Under the pieces are notes generated by a model. That model was not told the DNA's origin, did not search any database, and was given only the letters and a program-made list of their open reading frames with translations. This document shows positions 23,901 to 30,630 of a stretch of DNA of 64,000 nucleotides, piece by piece; within the stretch, counting starts at the first letter, position 1; every line of letters starts with the position of its first letter. Source of the DNA: Telmatactis stephensoni (lineage: Eukaryota; Cnidaria; Anthozoa; Actiniaria; Isophelliidae); NCBI GenBank assembly GCA_029948255.1, contig JALIZF010001840.1, positions 310,001-374,000 on the forward strand, written 5' to 3'. The position numbers and the translations under genes are program-made.

Positions 23901-26476
23901 CAGCAGACACCAATTCTGGTCTTGAGGGTGTCTGCTTACAGGAGGCTCAACTTGAGAAGGAGGGAAGGGTAACACATAAAAATGTCAGGGAAAGACAAAA
24001 AATATATGTCAAGTCAAGGGCGCTAGAACCATGAAATTGAGCTTATAATTAAGCTGAGATCATTGATAATAAACAAAGTTTTCCTTAACTCAAATGTCGC
24101 TTGTTATGTAGTAATTGTAGTAATATTTTGCTGCTTATAAGCCTTCAATTGCCTTCTTTACCGCTCAACGATCCAAGGAACAGTTGTATACTACAATTGT
24201 TTACCGCTGTACCGCCTGTACCAGCCAACGCCGTCGCGACAATTGTTATTGATTAACTGATAAATTGAACTAAGTCGCCTCTTTACAAAAAAAAAAGGGT
24301 TAGGGGTAGGAAACAACTAGCGGCTCCCTTGACCATTCGTCTGCCTGGATAATTGGATTAAGTTGGCAGTACCTAGGGCAATTTGTTCACTCACTCAATT
24401 TGTATGCCGAAGTTGGCTTGGCAAAACGTCGGGATTTGAAAAACGATCCCGTCGCGATGACAGGTCGTGCTCTGTTTTGAAACGGGTTATTAGTTGTCCT
24501 GCTGTAACCATCTCTGTCATTCATTGCTCTATTCCGTCAAAATCTGATCAACGTACAAGAAACTGTACAAAACTCTAGTAGGTATTTTAATTTAATATCC
24601 CGTTTAATATGCCAGTACTATTAGAACCACAAACAGCAAGTAATCTATTACTGTCAACTACGATACCGAGGTTCCCCAAATTTGCTCCTCCAAGGTTGTT
24701 CTCAAGAGAAAGAGCACCATTGGTGGTGGTTTTGAAGATGTTCTCCTCTCCCTGGTATATCAAATAGTCGTAGTAATAGCTGTCAGTTTTATTTATGGAC
24801 TCGTTACAGCAGGACAACTAATAACCCGTTTCGAAACAGAGCACGGCCTGTCATCGCGACGGGATCGTTTTTCAAATCCCGACGTTTTGCCAAGCCAACT
24901 TCGGCATACGATTACTCAACCGGCGTAGGTTAATCCGTCATCGTTGAGTGAACAAATTGCCCTAGGTACTGCCAACTTAACCAATTATCCAGGCAGACGA
25001 ATGGTCAAAGGAGCCGCTAGTTGTTTCCTACCCCTAACCCTTTTGGTGTAAAGAGGCGACTTAGTTCAATTTATCAGTTAATCAATAACTGTCGCGACGG
25101 CGTTGGCTGGTACAGGCGGTACAGCGGTAAACAATCGCAGTATACAACTGTTCCTTGGATCGTTGAGCGGTAAAGAAGGCAATTAATTGAAGGCTTATAA
25201 GCAGCAAAATATTACTACAATTACTACATAACAAGCGACATTTGAGTTAAGGAAAACTTTGTTTATTATCAATGATCTCAGCTTAATTATAAGCTCAATT
25301 TCATGGTTCTAGTGCCCTTGGTCAAGTAGAAAAAAGCGACAGAAAAAGGACAAAAGTCCTTTAGAACACGTACGTTATGTCCAAGATTGTAGTTGCACTA
25401 TGGATTGAAGCAAACTTACCAGCTACTTCAGTTAGTGATCCACGGAGAGCTCTAATTGTGTCTTGTGCTTTTCTTAGCTCAAATTCAAGCACTATAAGAA
25501 AGTTATGATAATAATGGGTCAGATTTCATGATCAGTAAGAAAAGTGAAAACCACCATTGCTCTGTAGCTCTTTTTGATTGGGTATTTTGCTGCACTCATG
25601 ATTCCACTTGAGTTTTGAACATTTTATGACGTCAAGAGTGTGCCAAATTATAAGAGGACAAACAACTCAAAACCATCTTCAATTTGTTAAACAGATGCAT
25701 GGAGAAATGGGTTCGAAACTTTTTGTTTAACTTTCTACCAATTTTTTTCTCTGTAGTTGTAGTCAACCATCAATGTAGTTTTAAAGAAATCTAATTTTAC
25801 AGATAAAATTTTACCTGTAACTCGCTCGTCTGTGTTATCTCTGCCACCGTCATCAGAAAACCGAGCAAAATCATCCAATGAATCGATAGTATTGATACTG
25901 GAAGTACGAGCTAAACAAATACAGTAACAACAACAACAAAGCATTTATTTCAGTATATGGTTGTAGTAGTAATATTCTAACTTACTGAGTTATCTGAACC
26001 ACATAATAGACTATACAAACATTACATTAAAATGTTTTTATATTTGGACATTTTGGAATAAGAAAAAAAAGTTTTAAGACTTATACACAGAAAGGAAGTC
26101 GTTTTCGAATAATTAAACAAATGAGAAGTTAAAGATAAATAGCTCGAACAACTTAGTAAATAAACGTCAAGAACGAACGCCAAGTAATGTTAGCTTGTTT
26201 CAACGAATATACGGGCTGTAAATGAGCAGTAAAACACTTACGTATTGAGCCTGGCGAGGGAGCCCGAACAGGAAACTGTCTTTCGAAGTTGCCAGGATTG
26301 GAAAAGAAATCTCTCAGCTTTGGAATCTCAATCCCGTATTCTACAAGCTCTGTGTGTAGCTCCAGGGCACTCAAGAGCATCTGATGTTTCAGTAAGATGT
26401 CCGCAATTGGCTCAAAGTCATCTTGGACAGGAATGGCAGGCCGTAGATCACCTTCCTCCGTCTCCTGATCGGCCAT
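5968..26476 (-). CDS. RELCH: RELCH (LisH, coiled-coil and HEAT-repeat protein; KIAA1468)
   Basis: In mammals RELCH binds Rab11 on recycling endosomes and helps move cholesterol to the trans-Golgi. I built 31 coding exons with GT-AG sites: 26476-26242, 25910-25815, 25491-25420, 23030-22960, 22233-22120, 21281-21031, 20568-20307, 19286-19198, 18898-18823, 18539-18444, 17735-17623, 17536-17446, 17022-16951, 13873-13733, 13400-13236, 12496-12346, 11908-11861, 11787-11625, 11493-11467, 11359-11262, 11052-11004, 10530-10442, 10366-10260, 9889-9790, 9702-9620, 9281-9218, 8809-8671, 7883-7767, 7234-7146, 6246-6185, 6118-5968. The start is ATG (MADQETEEGD). A LisH motif lies at about aa 25-65 (ILLKHQMLLSALELHTEL, then FFSNPGNFER). 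Coiled coils fall in exons 3 and 6. HEAT repeats run from about aa 400 to the C-terminus (ELIPVILCTA; FNLIKRPDEEQR; IKPS; SFIEDPQYRNQH). About 1,159 aa against about 1,216 in human. All exon phases agree except at exon 18/19, where one base is in excess. Confidence 0.93.
6596..7010. mobile_element. MITE with long terminal inverted repeats
   Basis: The ends are AATGGGGGACTTGCAC and GTGCAAGTCCCCCATT. Homology of the two arms continues about 170 bp inward (GGTCACGTGACC, ATATCAAGCAGCACC, CATTCATTTTGA, GCAAAGTTTCAG blocks), leaving a short central loop. It lies in the intron between RELCH exons 29 and 30. No coding capacity and no clear target duplication were seen. Confidence 0.7.
7456..7574. mobile_element. 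Small foldback element
   Basis: ATATTACATGGGCGCGCGGA with GATACGAATTT on the left is mirrored by AAATTCGTATCTCC with AAGCGTACATGTAATATT on the right. The loop contains a second short palindrome (GTGTTGATT / AATCAACAC). It lies in the intron between RELCH exons 28 and 29. Confidence 0.6.
7893..8053. repeat. Palindromic insert beside RELCH exon 28
   Basis: ATAGAGTGATTTTCATCGG at the left is inverted as CCGATGAAAATCACTCTAT at the right, followed inward by CTGTGAAA and TTTCACAG. The inner parts carry TAGACACTA / TAGACACTATTA blocks. The block AAGAATAACTACATGAAG, which spans the 3' splice site of RELCH exon 28, occurs once on each side (7876 and 8077). Confidence 0.55.
8923..9040. mobile_element. 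MITE family B copy
   Basis: Inverted ends AGAGCAGGTTTCGTATG and CATACGAAACCTACTCG enclose a GC-rich core rich in CGTGCCGTG. A related element with AGAGCAGATTTCGTATGAG ends lies at 26600-26757. This copy sits in an intron of RELCH. Confidence 0.55.
9086..9192. repeat. GC-rich inverted repeat
   Basis: CATCCTCGGGGACCCTGGGC at the left is matched inverted by GCCCTGGTTCGCCGAGGATG at the right. The centre is pyrimidine-rich (CCCCTCCCCCTCCC). It is probably a short MITE. It is in an intron of RELCH, close to exon 26. Confidence 0.45.
9995..10245. mobile_element. MITE family A, copy 2
   Basis: CGTGCGTCTGTACTCTGATA and GATGACGTCAAAATGTGGTG are mirrored by CCACATTTTGACGTCATCTG and TTAGAGTACAGACCCATGG. 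A CTCAACCAATGAGAGCGCGC tail follows. The loop holds an A15 run. Two TGACGTCA palindromes, one per arm. Confidence 0.7.
11960..12215. mobile_element. MITE family A, copy 3
   Basis: GCACAGATGATGTCAAAATG with TGCTGAGAAC faces CACATTTTGACTTCTTCTGT, then TTAGAGTACAGACTCACGGA. Two tail units with CAACCAATCAGAG follow (12120 and 12193). The TGACGTCA core is mutated in both arms, so this looks like an older copy. Confidence 0.65.
12898..13010 (+). repeat. (CAAA)n microsatellite with AATTACAG interruptions
   Basis: Three blocks of CAAA repeats are separated by two copies of AATTACAGAAA or AATTACAGGAA, giving a higher-order tandem repeat of roughly 30-40 bp. It is in the intron between RELCH exons 15 and 16. 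Confidence 0.85.
14255..16490 (-). mobile_element. 5'-truncated CR1/L2/Jockey-type LINE
   Basis: A non-LTR retrotransposon inserted in the RELCH intron between exons 13 and 14, in the same orientation as the gene. It encodes a reverse transcriptase and ends with a 3' UTR, then AATAAAG followed by an ATCT-type simple repeat (on the plus strand AGATAGATAGATT at 14257). That is the usual tail of CR1/Jockey-group elements. The endonuclease and ORF1 are missing; the 5' break is near 16490. Confidence 0.85.
14608..16485 (-). CDS. Reverse transcriptase ORF of the LINE (5' incomplete)
   Basis: One uninterrupted frame of 625 codons opens at the truncation point and stops at 14608. It runs from the linker before the polymerase (WRTINSIIKLKSK, then VNPLDIANNFN), through DASKAPGP and NYRPISLLSPFSKILEK, the QFGFRKNHST and FIDLSKAFDTVD motifs, GVPQGSILGPLLFLIYVND, the catalytic FADDTNIF and thumb motifs (LRANKLSLNLKKSKYM), to the C-terminal LINE region. 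The catalytic aspartates are present. No start codon is claimed, because the 5' half is lost. The lack of stops suggests a fairly recent insertion. Confidence 0.85.
   Translation of the reverse strand, partial: TQKLFYKKYSNKLNHLKELSKRLYFKNKLISIKHNIKEIWRTINSIIKLKSKGSYIPEKIIKDGIHIVNPLDIANNFNIYFRDVGPNLASKISPSTNSFRDYLLPLSSADSFFVNPTSPKEIDSLISSLDASKAPGPLGIPISLIKIAGPHISLPLSKIFNLSFSSGVFPEKLKLSRIIPLYKGDSVHDLSNYRPISLLSPFSKILEKLMYTRLSSFLDKNSVLFKYQFGFRKNHSTSLAIAEIVDHMLNAIDKGLYTCGVFIDLSKAFDTVDRDILISKISHYGIRGRASNWFKSYLSNRSQYVDLNGVHSSVTNSVCGVPQGSILGPLLFLIYVNDMANCSDIVSFRLFADDTNIFLKGINIPEIEDSMNTELDKLSDWLRANKLSLNLKKSKYMIISSSRKPFQRINIKLDNTPLESADSIKYLGILIDKNLTWCDHINTICKKIAKNTGILSKLRHYVDLETLRKVYFSLIYPYLQYGALTWGNTYKTRLHQLNVLNNKAIRLITFSHFQAHSPPLYKYLQILQLKDIVFVQTALFMYNYVNENLPQAFSKYFSSSSEIHSHNTRYSCHNLYLPSIATNYGKFSLKFAGPSAWSSIDASTKQLPKKLFLKTIKEKCLDSYI
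16545..16685. repeat. MITE fragment (GCCAGCCAATC family)
   Basis: GATGTAAAGATGGCAGCCAG with CCAATCCGCTTGCGC resembles the segment at 27119-27195 (ATAAACATGGAAGCCAGCC, AATCAGCGCGCGCG). A GAAAAACGCATTGCGCAAAC block here is inverted at 16872-16900. It is in the RELCH intron next to exon 13. Confidence 0.4.
17184..17363. mobile_element. hAT-like MITE
   Basis: Inverted ends CAGGGGCGGATTTAGG and CCTGGATCCGCCCCTG enclose a 180-bp palindromic core with repeated GGTGCACCCCCCTCCTG blocks. CTATT flanks it on both sides (17179-17183 and 17364-17368). CAGGGGCGGAT-type ends are common in hAT elements, but the apparent duplication is 5 rather than 8 bp. Confidence 0.65.
17385..17430 (+). repeat. (CAAA)n microsatellite
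   Basis: Pure CAAA units lie between the hAT-like MITE and RELCH exon 12. On the sense strand of RELCH they give a (TTTG)n tract just downstream of the exon 12 donor. Confidence 0.85.
19446..20016. mobile_element. Composite of two MITE family B arms
   Basis: The left arm (TAGAGTAGATTTTGTATGAG, then TGTGAAAACGGCACC) and the right arm (CTTTCACACTCATATGAAAT at about 19996) are inverted relative to each other and match the ends at 26600-26757. About 400 bp of other sequence separates them, including CAACTCGCCCACG repeats at 19535-19600. Similar single arms occur at 18256 and 21640. Confidence 0.45.
20664..21012. repeat. Degenerate minisatellite, unit about 20-25 bp
   Basis: About 14 imperfect copies of ACCACTTACTGACACCTTAC or close variants lie head to tail, immediately 5' (on the minus strand) of RELCH exon 7. 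No coding frame is maintained. Confidence 0.85.
21714..21893 (+). repeat. GAATG/GATG microsatellite
   Basis: About 180 bp of GAAT and GGAT tetranucleotides (GAATGAATGGATGAATG) in the intron between RELCH exons 5 and 6. It gives open frames of His-Ser-Phe-Ile repeats on the minus strand, which I do not regard as coding. Confidence 0.9.
22378..22735 (+). mobile_element. tRNA-derived SINE
   Basis: A tRNA-like head has an A-box-like GGCCAAGTGGTGACAATG and a B box GGTTCAATTCC about 40 bp apart. It is followed by a body with CTGGACAGGGGCACC, TTTCTCTGGGTACTC and GTGAGCTGTGCTCAGTGAC, and an AATAAATG-bearing tail. The spacing fits a type-2 Pol III promoter. It is a SINE rather than a tRNA gene, because no folded acceptor stem or CCA-side partner is evident. 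It lies in the intron between RELCH exons 4 and 5. Confidence 0.7.
23130..23735 (+). repeat. Tandem repeat, unit about 75 bp
   Basis: About seven to eight imperfect units each contain CAAGCAGACACCTCTCATAA, GCAGACATCAACCCT and CCTAACAAACTCTACATTTC. Odd half-units follow at 23885-23950 as an inverted pair (AAGCAGACA / TGTCTGCTT). It is in the intron between RELCH exons 3 and 4 and is non-coding. Confidence 0.85.
24015..25321. mobile_element. 1.3-kb foldback DNA transposon with 0.5-kb arms
   Basis: Arms at 24015-24508 and 24803-25321 are inverted copies, near-identical over almost their whole length. The right arm has one extra stretch of about 35 bp near 24908-24942. Outer ends are CAAGGGCGCTAGAACC and GGTTCTAGTGCCCTTGG. 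TCAAGT flanks both sides (24009-24014, 25322-25327), a likely 6-bp target duplication. The 294-bp spacer carries an open frame on the minus strand (24587-24817) that is not transposase-like. It lies in the intron between RELCH exons 3 and 4. Confidence 0.85.
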
Positions 26477-26599
26477 TTTGTGACGGCTGGAGAATTAATT
26501 TGCTGCAAAAGGCACGGTTACTAATTGTTACACAGGAATCCCAACAACAGGTGATATCGATATACAGAGCAGTTTTCGGGGTCTTCCTTCGTGATGAAA

Positions 26600-26757
26600 G
26601 ATGTGAAAGTTTTCGTATAAATGTAAAAGGGCACCGCACGATCACAGCACGGTTACGGCAGAAAATTCGAATGTTTTTCTAGACATCACGGTAACTGACA
26701 CGGCGACGGTACGCGCGGTCCGTTTCACACTCATACGAAATCTGCTCTAGTGCACAG
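26600..26757. mobile_element. MITE family B copy upstream of RELCH
   Basis: A left arm (TTTTCGTATAAATGTAAAAG, GGCACCGC) is inverted at the right end (TTTCACACTCATACGAAATC, TGCTCT). Its left edge is about 125 bp from the RELCH start codon, so it overlaps the promoter or 5' UTR. Confidence 0.5.
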
Positions 26758-26909
26758 TCTGCCTGCATACGTCAAATTGGCCAAAACTTTGTTTTGAAAC
26801 TTCAATTCATGCATCTCATTTGTGTACCTCTCATTCCAGCTGTTTCCCCGCTCCTAGATAATAACTGAAAATTTCAAGCATCATTGGCAGTAAATATATG
26901 TTTAAGGAA

Positions 26910-27075
26910 TATGAAACGCGCGCGCATGTCTCTGTACTGTGATATAAGCACGATGGAAGTGTAGAGCAAGAGAAAAGCAAGCTTAGGAACACGAGGTGTA
27001 GCCGAGTGTTTCTCTTGCTTTTCGAGTGCTCTACATCTTCCAGTGTTTATATCACAGTACAAAGACATAAGCGAT
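26910..27075. mobile_element. Foldback MITE (family C)
   Basis: CATGTCTCTGTACTGTGATA with TAAGCACGATGGAAGTGTAG is mirrored by CTACATCTTCCAGTGTTTAT with ATCACAGTACAAAGACAT. The inner arms are AGAGCAAGAGAAAAGCAAG and its inverse. A partial copy follows at 27119-27195, and a degraded one is at 61650-61800. Confidence 0.65.
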
Positions 27076-27654
27076 CGTTTTATATTGCTTTTATAAAATA
27101 TTTTCGACGTTTTTTGAGCGGGCCATGTCTCTGTCCTCTGATATAAACATGGAAGCCAGCCAATCAGCGCGCGCGATATATCTCAAATATTTTATAAATA
27201 GGTATATATGTATAGGTTTATTGAATTAAACACATTTTGCCGTAAAAAACTGCCAATTACATTTGTGAATTTTAAAATATAAAGGTAATATTAGTAAACA
27301 TAAAAGTTTAAAAATGAAAAATATATACATATTTACTCTCTAATACTATATTAACAAAGATTTTTAATGCACCCATGACGAAGTTGTTCCTGTTATATCA
27401 GTTTTCGGAATTGACACTCATGGACTACTCCTTCTTCTCAAATTATAACTGATATCACATTTAAGTGAAAGTAAACAGGCTACACTGTAGTTTGTGGGAG
27501 TCATTAAAAGTAATGTCTTCAAAAGTCTTTTTGCATCTTTAGGAGATTCGTCTAGACTTGAGGAGCGGAAATTCCGATGACGCAAGGCCTGTTACATCTG
27601 GATATATAGTTCTCAGCGCTTTCTTTTGAATCTGAAAGGGCTGAAATGATATAT

Positions 27655-28362
27655 ATCTCGAGTATATTAAGGCCTGGGTCAATCGTTAATTACTTAAAAT
27701 TCGAATAAAAATTATTTTGAAGACATAGAACATCTAAATCAACTTTTTTCCTCGATAAGTTACTAAACTCGACGTCCTTAATTTTTTGAGGGTACGTTTA
27801 TGATGTCACGTGATCTGATGACGTCACAGTGATCAAATATTGTGTTGTAAACTTCAAAGCAAAATGCATGCGGTCGCGGTTATTTCTAAAGACTTCAAAG
27901 TAACCATGCTTAACTGTGAGCCTGAATGTGCTTCACAACATACAGCCCGAAAAACTTGTCATCCACTTTACATTGTTGAGTTTTTCCATTTTTAAAAGAA
28001 ATAAGTAAAAGTCACGTGACCTGTTTTGGGCTTTATCTCACTAAAGCAAAACTGTAGTCAGGTTTTGCGGGTTGTTTGTTTGGAAGCACATTAAGGCTCA
28101 TAGTTAAGCATGGTTACTGTGACGACTGGGGTTATACCCACGACCGCATTTTGCTTTGAAGTTTACAATACAATATTTGATCACTGCGACGTCATCAGGT
28201 CACGTGACATCTTAAAAGTACCCTCAAAAAATTAAGGACGTCGAGTTTAGTAACTTATAGAAGAAAAACGTTCATTTAGATGTTCTTTGTCTTCAAAATA
28301 TTTTTTTATCCAAAATTTATACAATTAGCGATTGACCCAGGCCTTAATATACTCGGGCATAT
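27655..28362. mobile_element. 0.7-kb foldback element with long arms
   Basis: Ends CGAGTATATTAAGGCCTGGG and CCCAGGCCTTAATATACTCG begin arms of about 230 bp. These share AAATTAAGGACGTCGAGTTT, a TCACGTGA-containing block, ATATTTGATCACTG and CAAAGCAAAATGC-type segments in inverted order. The central 200 bp has a further inner pair (AGTAACCATGCTTAACTATG). No coding capacity. Confidence 0.75.
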
Positions 28363-28423
28363 TCGATCACTGATCTTATGCAGGAAACATAAGATCCTTT
28401 TTCCTGTCTTTGCGCGCTTTATA

Positions 28424-28590
28424 CGTGATTCTGATTGGCTAGAATGCTTCGTGTGTACTCTATTCGATGCACAGGTGAACAACAGTCCCGCCACTGGACT
28501 TCGTCCCGTCGCGTACTTTTTGTTGTCACCACATTTTGACGTCATCTGTGCAACGAATAGAGTACACATGCACGGCAAAATGGAATCTAT
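28424..28590. mobile_element. MITE family A, copy 4
   Basis: GTGTACTCTATTCGATGCAC faces TTTTGACGTCATCTGTGCAA and CGAATAGAGTACACATGCA. Only the right arm keeps an intact TGACGTCA. GATTCTGATTGGCTAGAATG occupies the outer left position. Confidence 0.6.
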
Positions 28591-29143
28591 TTGTCAAGTA
28601 CTATCCCTGAAATCTCAAAGATAAAATAAATGACGAAGAGATGACTCTCTGAACAAGCTTTATAGTGGTGTTTTTATTAAAGTTTCTGGTGCAAATGAAG
28701 TACAGTTCTTATGTTGATACCTTCCTTGCAAGCCGCAGAATCTCTTTTACTAAGGAATCTCTACTCGGAGGGTAGTTAATATCAATAGGAGCTTTTTCAC
28801 AAAGAACAACTCTCAAAGTGTTTATTTTTATAACGAAGACAACTGTAACTATGGCTTATTTTTGTTATTTTGGTGAACTCACAATAATTTGAACTATGGA
28901 GATCTAGAACTAACAACATGGCAGATTTAACGATTTCCTCTCTCAATATCGGTTCATTGTTTGCTTTAGTCGCTATGACAACTGTAACTATGGTGAAATA
29001 ACCAGGGCAACTGTCGTTTGGTGAAATGACAATAAAGAGAGTCCAATAATCTTTACCTCTCTCGATATGCTATTCAATGTTTGCTTTTAGTCACTATGGC
29101 AACTGTAACTATGGTGAAATGACGTAACAATTCCATCATGAAG

Positions 29144-29149
29144 TTTATT
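29144..29149 (-). terminator. Polyadenylation signal of the minus-strand Deltex-like gene
   Basis: AATAAA on the minus strand, about 10 bases after the TGA at 29161-29159. That is a very short 3' distance, so a more distal signal may also be used. Confidence 0.45.
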
Positions 29150-30090
29150 TTATAAGGCTCATTCTATTCCTATAGCACGCAGCTGCTCTGTCACTCGTAC
29201 GAGATACTCAGGGTCTGGATAACCATGACTGTTGGATAAGAAAAGTAATATCAGATTTACTATTAGTGTAAAAAGGTGACTAATTGGGTAGGGCGTGCGT
29301 GAAAGGCCCTTGCAGTCACGATTTCTTTCTGCGCATGCAAGTAAGGTAAAGAGGAAGGTTTGGTAAAGTGATCGTAACATATAAAACACAAACTATACTG
29401 ACGGGTAGCTGACAGTCCATAAACATCCTCAACTCCATCATCGTACACTTTTTTACTTACTATGAAGGTACCACCTTTGAATGTTAATCTTGTGCTCCAC
29501 CTCGTTGCAAAATACTATTTGGTTCTCTTTGTGTGGATCGCCGATAGTGCCTTTTACCAATTGTAAATAAGAGCCCTGCTTTAAAGGCCTTGTCAAAGAG
29601 TTCTAAAACCTTTCGAGCTTCTTCTGTGTTGGGAAGAAACGTTCGTCGAACTAGTTCATCGTAACGAGATCCCGGGCTGAGATGGGACGATCCCTGTTGT
29701 ACAAAGGACATTTTTGTTAGTAATTTTACTTAACAGTGCACTCGACAAAAAGGCAAGGACCGCATCCGATCGTCGTATTCAGAGCTGTCGGTTACTTGTA
29801 CAGTCTACGGTGAATTTCACTCGGGCAAACAAGTATGGGACAATCAAAAGTGACCAGGGAAATCCACAAGTTCGATCTCCTCCTTTTAAAAGAGAAATAA
29901 TCAGTTCCTCAGTGATGAGTACGCGTGAGTAAGCCGAAAAAATATTTTTTGATCAAGATATACAATTACAAACAACGTAAAATTATGCTACGGCTATGGC
30001 CATACCTCAAACCGATCGCATGAAGCTAAACCTACTTAATCCGCGGAAACACGATGTCATGCAACTTTTTCGTAATTTAGATTTTTCTGT

Positions 30091-30630
30091 GACATTGCGC
30101 GCAACATAGAGTTGCACCATGTGTCCACCCCTGCAACATTTGCACAAAGTGTTTTGTGCAACAGTTGCAAGTTCTACTACCGAACGGTATCTCTGCCCGA
30201 GCAGCTAAATCTGCTTCTCCATAGTTTAATTGTTTCTCTACTGATTTTTGGTCTCGAAGTCTGGGCTCTGCGTATTACACCAATTAAATACCTAAGTCAA
30301 ATTGGCAGACTGTTCCGTCGCGCGTATAAATTTGGTCAAGTTGTGTCTCGAGAGGTATCAACATCTATGAGCGAAGATCATAGACGACAAGACAGGGTCT
30401 TAATTTATGAACTGTTTCCACTAAAGAGAAGTATGCAACTACGCAAACGTGGCGGGCATTGCTTGTTATTTTATTCATTTATTTTTTTACCTCTTGTGAA
30501 CTCAAACGTTTTGTTTTGAGTATGTTTTTCAATAAAGACATTCAATTGCTTATTTATCTACTTCAGCAACTTTTACTGCAACATTGCATGGGTGGACACA
30601 TGGTGCAAATGTTGCACGCAATGTTGTAAA
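30091..30630. mobile_element. Inverted-repeat element with a nested LINE 3' fragment
   Basis: The left arm (GCACCATGTGTCCACCCCTG, CAACATTTGCAC) is inverted at the right (GGGTGGACACATGGTGCAAA, TGTTGCACGCAATG). Between them, about 30170-30560 (plus) encodes the C-terminal end of a LINE reverse transcriptase (VSLLIFGLEVWALRITPIKY; QIGRLFRRAYKFGQ) and ends AATAAAGACATTCAATTG. It lies in the intron between the RING and DTC exons of the minus-strand gene. Confidence 0.65.

Larger units (their letters stand above)
26477..29158. other. Intergenic region between RELCH and the Deltex-like gene
   Basis: It contains the RELCH promoter side and four inverted-repeat elements (26600, 26910, 27655, 28424). 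The remainder (28600-29140) shows a degenerate direct repeat of CTATGGCAACTGTAACTATG. I see no additional gene. Confidence 0.5.

Noticed and set aside
26245..26682. 145-codon plus-strand frame
   Set aside because: Antisense shadow of RELCH exon 1 running into the adjacent MITE.
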